Of a DNA stretch of 25,934 nucleotides, positions 21,461 through 25,934 are shown piece by piece. How positions within the stretch are numbered: position 1 is the first letter of the stretch; the number at the start of each line of letters is the position of its first letter. The position numbers were made by a program, and so were the translations under genes. Below the pieces are notes generated by a model. The model was not told the origin of the DNA and ran no database searches. It worked only from the letters and a program-made list of their open reading frames with translations. The DNA is from Bacillota bacterium (GTDB lineage Bacteria; Bacillota; Clostridia; Acetivibrionales; DSM-1351), in contig JAEZOA010000159.1 of NCBI GenBank assembly GCA_023441625.1, forward strand, positions 1 through 25,934, given 5' to 3'.

Positions 21461-21858
21461 GCTGTTAGAAAACTATATCGGATACAAAATAGTTAAAAGA
21501 TTATGTTTAAATAGTCCTTCCGTACGAACTAATATCAATGGATTGCTCTAAAGAAAACTTAGCTTGTGCCGAGCCCTAGCGAAGGCAGAAGTGTAGTTGC
21601 ACTTATACTTGAAAAGTGCCATAGTAATTGCTGAAATAGTCTGGTTAACCACAAGCATTTTTGTCGTCGCCGAACACTCGACATCGTGTCTCGGGTTGCT
21701 GCTCAAATCGACGTCCTGTCGCTTTGACGGCTAAAACACTTGTGTTTCACCTACAATTTCGGCAATTACTTTTAACTGAGCTTCCCATTGATATAAGTTG
21801 TACTCACGTACTATTAAAACAGAAAGTTTTTCTATATTGTATTTTGTTTTGCAACAGC
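21461..21858. repeat. 398-bp imperfect palindromic element (MITE-like), no gene
   Basis: The ends are inverted (GCTGTT at 21461, AACAGC ending at 21858; inside them AAAAC and GTTTT). Further inverted pairs nest inside: ATATCAATGG (21532-21541) with CCATTGATAT (21785-21794), and GTAATTGCTGAAAT (21624-21637) with AATTTCGGCAATTAC (21755-21769). The left arm carries about 65 extra bases. The centre (21661-21730) is visibly GC-richer than the rest of the window and holds CGACATCGTGTC and CGACGTCCTGTCG. No transposase, target duplication or gene is seen. This covers most of the 495-base gap between queT and the next gene. Confidence 0.7.
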
Positions 21859-21897
21859 ACCTCTTTTAAACTGCTCTCTATAGGAAGGAATATTAGG

Positions 21898-22080
21898 ATG
21901 ATGAACGTAAACAAAATAATGCGTTTGGGCACCTTGCTGTTCACAATTGTTCTATTAGTGTATGCTGTTATGAAGTATCTTTCCAATGCAACTACAACAG
22001 CAGGCTATTATTTTGTTGGTGCATTAGGGTTTTTTGTTGTTTATTTATCTTACTCCAAAAAGGGAAAAGGTAAAAAGTAA
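21898..22080 (+). CDS. Small two-segment membrane protein
   Basis: A 60-residue protein not recognised as a named family. Start set at ATG 21898, 8 bases after AGGAAGGA; the frame is open far upstream into the palindromic element, but that part looks non-coding. Two hydrophobic stretches, LGTLLFTIVLLVYAVMKYL (about 10-28) and YYFVGALGFFVVYLSY (about 38-53), and a basic tail KKGKGKK suggest a hairpin in the membrane with the tail in the cytoplasm. It lies 143 bases before trpS. Confidence 0.6.
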   Translation: MMNVNKIMRLGTLLFTIVLLVYAVMKYLSNATTTAGYYFVGALGFFVVYLSYSKKGKGKK

Positions 22081-22129
22081 GTTATAATTTGGCTATAATT
22101 TTGAATATAAAAATTTAAAATACCTTGTT

Positions 22130-22170
22130 ATTAGTAATGCGATAATGATAAAATCATTAATAATACTAAT
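22130..22170 (+). other. Leader hairpin upstream of trpS
   Basis: ATTAGTA / TACTAAT (22130-22136 / 22164-22170) encloses TAATGAT / ATCATTA (22143-22149 / 22153-22159). No T run follows, so it is not a terminator; no T-box specifier or conserved T-box sequence is visible. Confidence 0.45.
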
Positions 22171-22223
22171 TCAGATTACTAGTGTATACCAACTAATTTT
22201 TAGGTTAAGGATGTGTTTTTTTA

Positions 22224-23234
22224 ATGGAACAGACAGAACAAAGGAAGAAAATTTTCAGTGGTGTTCAGCCTTCTGGAAATCTTACTATAGGTAATTATCT
22301 AGGAGCAATTAAGAACTGGATTCCGTTACAGGATGAATTTGATTGCCTTTATTGCGTAGTTGACCTTCATACGCTTACAGTAAGACAGAAACCTGCAGAG
22401 CTAAGGCAGCGTAGTCTAAATTTATTAGCTCTTTATATGGCATGCGGACTTGATCCTCAGAAGTGTACCTTGTTCTTACAGTCACATGTAAGTGCACATG
22501 CAGAGTTGGCATGGATTTTAAATTGTTACACATATATGGGTGAACTCAATAGAATGACTCAATTTAAGGATAAATCCATCAAGCATGGTGATAATATTAA
22601 TGCAGGCTTGTTTACTTATCCAGTACTAATGGCGGCTGATATTCTACTATATCAGGCAGATCTTGTACCAATAGGACAGGATCAAAAGCAACACCTTGAG
22701 ATAACTAGAGACATTGCTGAAAGATTTAATGGTATTTACGGTGACACCTTTACTGTTCCTGAGGCATATATACCAAAAATTGGTGCTAAGATAATGAGCT
22801 TACAGGAGCCTGAAAAGAAAATGTCAAAATCAGATGAAAATGAAAATGCTTATGTGTTTATATTAGATTCTGAAGATGCAATACTTCGTAAGTTTAAAAG
22901 GGCTGTTACTGATTCTGAAAGAGAAATTCGTTATGACGAAGTAAATAAGCCAGGAGTAAGCAATTTGATCAGTATTTATTCGGCAGTGACTAATAAAAGT
23001 TTTAGTGATATAGAAAAGGAATTTGAGGGCAGAACTTATGGAGATTTAAAGGAAGTTGTAGGGCAGTCAGTTGTAGAAATACTGAAGCCAATTCAACAAA
23101 AATATAATGAGTTCTCAGCAGATAAGGATTATCTAAACTCCATATTGAAGGAAAACTCTGAAAAAGCAGCTTATATGGCTAGAAAAACGCTTTCAAAGGT
23201 TTATAGAAAAATTGGACTTGTACCAAGAAGTTAA
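22224..23234 (+). CDS. trpS: Tryptophanyl-tRNA synthetase
   Basis: Class I synthetase charging tRNA-Trp in the cytoplasm; 336 residues, a usual length. The HIGH-like motif appears as PSGNLTIGNYLGA (about residues 17-29), followed by the typical CVVDLHTLT; DLVPIGQDQKQHLEITRDIA lies mid-protein and the KMSKS motif is intact in KKMSKSDENE. The ribosome binding site is weak (AAGG, about 13 bases upstream). Ends at a good terminator. No sign of truncation. Confidence 0.97.
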   Translation: MEQTEQRKKIFSGVQPSGNLTIGNYLGAIKNWIPLQDEFDCLYCVVDLHTLTVRQKPAELRQRSLNLLALYMACGLDPQKCTLFLQSHVSAHAELAWILNCYTYMGELNRMTQFKDKSIKHGDNINAGLFTYPVLMAADILLYQADLVPIGQDQKQHLEITRDIAERFNGIYGDTFTVPEAYIPKIGAKIMSLQEPEKKMSKSDENENAYVFILDSEDAILRKFKRAVTDSEREIRYDEVNKPGVSNLISIYSAVTNKSFSDIEKEFEGRTYGDLKEVVGQSVVEILKPIQQKYNEFSADKDYLNSILKENSEKAAYMARKTLSKVYRKIGLVPRS

Positions 23235-23247
23235 ACAATGTATGTAG

Positions 23248-23290
23248 CAGGGACTCGTTTCAAAACTAATGAAATGACTCCCTGTTTTTT
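23248..23290 (+). terminator. Rho-independent terminator after trpS
   Basis: CAGGGACTCGTTTC pairs with GAAATGACTCCCTG with one mismatch and one wobble around a 9-base loop, followed by six T. Confidence 0.9.
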
Positions 23291-23414
23291 ATATATTTTG
23301 TGCTAATAAATTTAAATAATAATATCTGGCATAGGCCACAGTATTTTCATATGCTATTTGAATTACTAAAAATATAAAACAGGCAGTATTTGCTTAAAAG
23401 AAGGATGAGATAAC

Positions 23415-23981
23415 ATGGCAATTACAGAACTAATACTCTTGGCAATTGGACTTTCTATGGATGCTTCAGCAGTTTCCATATCAAATTCTCTGTGTATAAA
23501 TAAAATCACGATAAAACAAATTTTACAGATGGCTATCATGTTTGCTTTATTTCAAGGTATTATGCCACTTATAGGATATTATGCTGCATACGCTTTTGCA
23601 GACGTTATAAATCAATTTGACCATTGGATAGCTTTTATCCTTTTAGCTATTATTGGGGGAAAGATGCTGCACGAAGCAATAACACAAGAGGATAAAAAGG
23701 ATTGCTCCTTGTTTTCATTAACCTTTAAACTATTGCTAATACAAGCAATAGCTACAAGTATTGACGCTCTTGCAGTAGGTGTTAGCTTATCAGCTTTAAG
23801 TGTGAACATCTATTATGCAATAAGTATAATAAGTATAATTACATTTATTTGCTGCACTATTGCTATTATTATATCTAAAAGGTTTGGAAATCTATTAGGC
23901 AAAAGGGCAGGTATTGTAGGCGGAATAATATTAATTGGTATTGGAATTAAAATATTCATTGAGCACACATTTTTTCAATAA
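23415..23981 (+). CDS. mntP: Manganese efflux pump MntP
   Basis: Inner-membrane Mn2+ exporter (DUF204 family), 188 residues with six predicted membrane segments arranged as two related halves. The duplicated acidic motifs are intact: GLSMDASAVSIS in segment 1 and TSIDALAVGVSLS in segment 4. GGKMLHEA closes the first half. A GAAGGATGAG site lies a few bases before the ATG. No yybP-ykoY manganese riboswitch is visible in the 124-base leader. The stop codon overlaps a 16-bp perfect palindrome (23978-23993). Confidence 0.93.
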   Translation: MAITELILLAIGLSMDASAVSISNSLCINKITIKQILQMAIMFALFQGIMPLIGYYAAYAFADVINQFDHWIAFILLAIIGGKMLHEAITQEDKKDCSLFSLTFKLLLIQAIATSIDALAVGVSLSALSVNIYYAISIISIITFICCTIAIIISKRFGNLLGKRAGIVGGIILIGIGIKIFIEHTFFQ

Positions 23982-24021
23982 TAACGTTATTATCACTATC
24001 AGATGCATTACCACAGAATTC

Positions 24022-24035
24022 CAAACGTATGTTTG
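24022..24035. promoter_or_regulatory. Candidate LexA (DinR) box upstream of uvrB
   Basis: CAAACGTATGTTTG matches the Gram-positive consensus CGAACRNRYGTTYC at 12 of 14 positions. It overlaps the -35 element of the uvrB promoter, as expected for an SOS operator. Confidence 0.65.
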
Positions 24036-24060
24036 ATTTTTACGTATTGTATGCTATAAT
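24032..24060 (+). promoter_or_regulatory. uvrB promoter
   Basis: TTTGAT (24032-24037), a 17-base spacer and a perfect TATAAT (24055-24060), 64 bases before the ATG. Confidence 0.7.
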
Positions 24061-24123
24061 TGTTAATATTGAATATTACATATTCTAAGATAGTGAAAAG
24101 TAATAGTTGAAAGCAGGTAAGCT

Positions 24124-25934
24124 ATGAATAGATTAGAGGTAGTTTCTGATTATAGTCCAAAAGGGGATCAGCCTTTTGCTATTGATAAACTGAGCAAGGG
24201 TATTATTGAAGGCCAGAAGCATCAAACTTTGCTGGGCGTAACTGGTTCGGGTAAAACATATACAATGGCCAAGATAATAGAGCAGGTTCAAAAGCCTACA
24301 CTTATTATGGCTCATAATAAGACACTAGCAGCACAGCTTTGTAGTGAATTTAGAGAGTTCTTCCCTAATAATGTAGTGGAATACTTCGTTAGCTATTATG
24401 ATTATTATCAACCAGAGGCATATATTGTTTCAACAGATACCTTTATAGAAAAGGATTCCTCTGTTAATGAAGAAATAGATAAATTACGTCACTCAGCAAC
24501 CGCTGCCCTTTTTGAACGAAGGGATGTTATTATAGTTGCCAGTGTTTCGTGTATATATGGTTTAGGAGATCCTGAGGACTACACAGACTTGATGCTATCA
24601 CTTAGAGTTGGTATGCAGAAGGACAGAGATGAAATAATAAGAAAGCTAGTTAATATACAGTACGAAAGAAATGAAATTGAATTTAAAAGAGGTCGTTTTA
24701 GAGTTAGAGGAGATGTTCTGGAGATTTTTCCTGCTAATAGCTCTGAGAAGGCAATCCGAGTTGAATTCTTTGGTGATGAAATTGATCGGATAACAGAGGT
24801 TAATTATCTGACAGGTGAAATAATTGGAACAAGGTCACATATTGCTGTTTTCCCTAATTCTCACTATGCAACCACCAGACCCAAAATGGAAAAAGCTATG
24901 GTTACTATAGAAAAGGAATTAGACCAAAGATTAGAGCAGTTCAAGATGGAAGGAAAGCTGCTTGAAGCTCAAAGGTTAGAGCAAAGGACAAGATATGATT
25001 TAGAAATGATGTCAGAAATAGGCTTCTGTCAGGGTATAGAGAATTACTCAAGACATATAAGTGGACGGGAACCTGGAAGTTCTCCATTTACATTGATGGA
25101 TTACTTCCCAGATGACTATTTGCTCTTTATTGATGAATCCCATGTTACAGTTTCTCAGGTAGGTGCCATGTATAATGGAGACCGTTCAAGAAAAGAGTCC
25201 TTAGTTGAATATGGTTTTAGACTGCCATCTGCATTTGATAATAGACCGCTCAAGTTTCATGAGTGGGAAGAGCGGATTAATCAGGTTATCTATGTAAGTG
25301 CAACACCTGCAAATTATGAAAGGGAGCACTCTACTCAAATAGTGGAGCAGATTATAAGACCAACTGGATTGTTGGATCCTGAAATTTTTGTTAGGCCAGT
25401 GAAGGGTCAAATCGATGATTTAATTGGTGAAATTAATATTAGAGCTGAAAAAAATCAGAGAGTACTTGTTACCACCCTCACAAAGAAGATGGCAGAGGAT
25501 TTGACAGACTATATGAAGGAACTTGATATAAAGGTCAAATACTTACATTCTGATGTGGTTACCTTTGAAAGGACGGAAATAATCAGAGATTTTCGACTGG
25601 GAGTATTTGATGTCCTTGTTGGAATTAACCTTTTGAGAGAGGGCTTAGACCTGCCAGAGGTTACTCTTGTAGCAGTACTTGACGCAGATAAGGAGGGCTT
25701 TCTGCGTTCTGAAACCTCATTAATCCAGACAGTGGGAAGAGCTGCCAGAAATTCAGAGGGAATGGTTATAATGTATGCAGATAGTATAACTGGTTCTATG
25801 AGCAGAGCAATTAGTGAAACCAATAGAAGACGTCAAATTCAGATGGATTATAATAAAAAGCATGGCATAGTTCCTACTACAATTCAGAAGTCTGTTCGTG
25901 AGCGAATTGAAGCGACAAAGGTCGCCGAGGAAGA
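24124..25934 (+). CDS. uvrB: Excinuclease ABC subunit B, N-terminal 603 codons (3' end outside window)
   Basis: DNA-damage recognition helicase of nucleotide excision repair, which verifies lesions after UvrA loading and positions UvrC. The frame is open from ATG 24124 to the window end; about 60 residues are missing compared with the usual length of around 660. Walker A GVTGSGKT is at residues 38-45, the lesion-probing beta-hairpin region reads YYDYYQPEAY, the Walker B-type helicase motif is FIDESHVTV, and VI is QTVGRAARN. IYVSATPANYE and GINLLREGLDLPEV are also typical. A candidate LexA box over its promoter suggests SOS induction. Confidence 0.97.
   Translation, partial: MNRLEVVSDYSPKGDQPFAIDKLSKGIIEGQKHQTLLGVTGSGKTYTMAKIIEQVQKPTLIMAHNKTLAAQLCSEFREFFPNNVVEYFVSYYDYYQPEAYIVSTDTFIEKDSSVNEEIDKLRHSATAALFERRDVIIVASVSCIYGLGDPEDYTDLMLSLRVGMQKDRDEIIRKLVNIQYERNEIEFKRGRFRVRGDVLEIFPANSSEKAIRVEFFGDEIDRITEVNYLTGEIIGTRSHIAVFPNSHYATTRPKMEKAMVTIEKELDQRLEQFKMEGKLLEAQRLEQRTRYDLEMMSEIGFCQGIENYSRHISGREPGSSPFTLMDYFPDDYLLFIDESHVTVSQVGAMYNGDRSRKESLVEYGFRLPSAFDNRPLKFHEWEERINQVIYVSATPANYEREHSTQIVEQIIRPTGLLDPEIFVRPVKGQIDDLIGEINIRAEKNQRVLVTTLTKKMAEDLTDYMKELDIKVKYLHSDVVTFERTEIIRDFRLGVFDVLVGINLLREGLDLPEVTLVAVLDADKEGFLRSETSLIQTVGRAARNSEGMVIMYADSITGSMSRAISETNRRRQIQMDYNKKHGIVPTTIQKSVRERIEATKVAEE

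Noticed and set aside
21661..21897. Extension of the small membrane protein into a 139-residue protein
   Set aside because: It would begin at a TTG inside the palindromic element without a ribosome binding site; its sequence has no protein-like character, whereas ATG 21898 has a good site.
22081..22223. T-box leader of trpS
   Set aside because: The leader is too short and lacks the T-box sequence and an antiterminator/terminator pair.
23291..23414. Manganese (yybP-ykoY) riboswitch in front of mntP
   Set aside because: The conserved blocks of that class are not visible in the short leader.

Overview
The window looks like chromosomal DNA of an anaerobic, low-GC Gram-positive bacterium, most likely a clostridium of the Ruminiclostridium / Clostridium cluster III type (genus is inference). 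The evidence is AT-rich sequence, strong GGAGG ribosome binding sites, a ferredoxin-dependent 2-oxoacid oxidoreductase, an S-layer-homology protein, lipoproteins, and riboswitch classes (THF, and a preQ1 type resembling class III) typical of Clostridia. No CRISPR array, rRNA, tRNA, prophage or intact transposase gene was seen.

Layout. 1-3100: the end of iorA, then iorB, mgsA and paaK, all on + and closed by a strong terminator; this is an aryl-pyruvate / aryl-acetate CoA module with methylglyoxal synthase set inside it. 3230-9220: a promoter, then a MacAB/YknXYZ-type exporter (adaptor, ATPase, permease) running into an S-layer-homology protein and a terminator. 9330-11730: a Thr/Pro-rich lipoprotein, a THF-riboswitch-controlled folate ECF S component (folT), a DUF4097-like lipoprotein, and a bidirectional terminator. 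11812-12456 (-): an acidic protein of unknown function. 12740-17720: a divergent type IIA topoisomerase pair and a cyclophilin, ending in a palindromic bidirectional terminator. 17731-20560 (-): a COG2509 FAD-dependent dehydrogenase and an orphan solute-binding lipoprotein. 20716-21402: queT behind a preQ1 riboswitch. 21461-21858: a roughly 400-bp imperfect palindrome with no convincing gene. 21898-25934: a small membrane protein, trpS, mntP, and the start of uvrB behind a candidate LexA (DinR) box.

Most genes are ordinary housekeeping or transport genes. The less expected signals are: (i) the long palindrome, whose two ends also make up the terminator near 17.7 kb, suggesting a family of small palindromic elements; (ii) a second dispersed repeat of about 50 bp (3137-3187 and, inverted, 11740-11794); (iii) a GyrA/ParC-like subunit with Met at the quinolone-contact serine position; (iv) mgsA inside the ior-paaK cluster; and (v) two orphan ECF S components, each under its own riboswitch.
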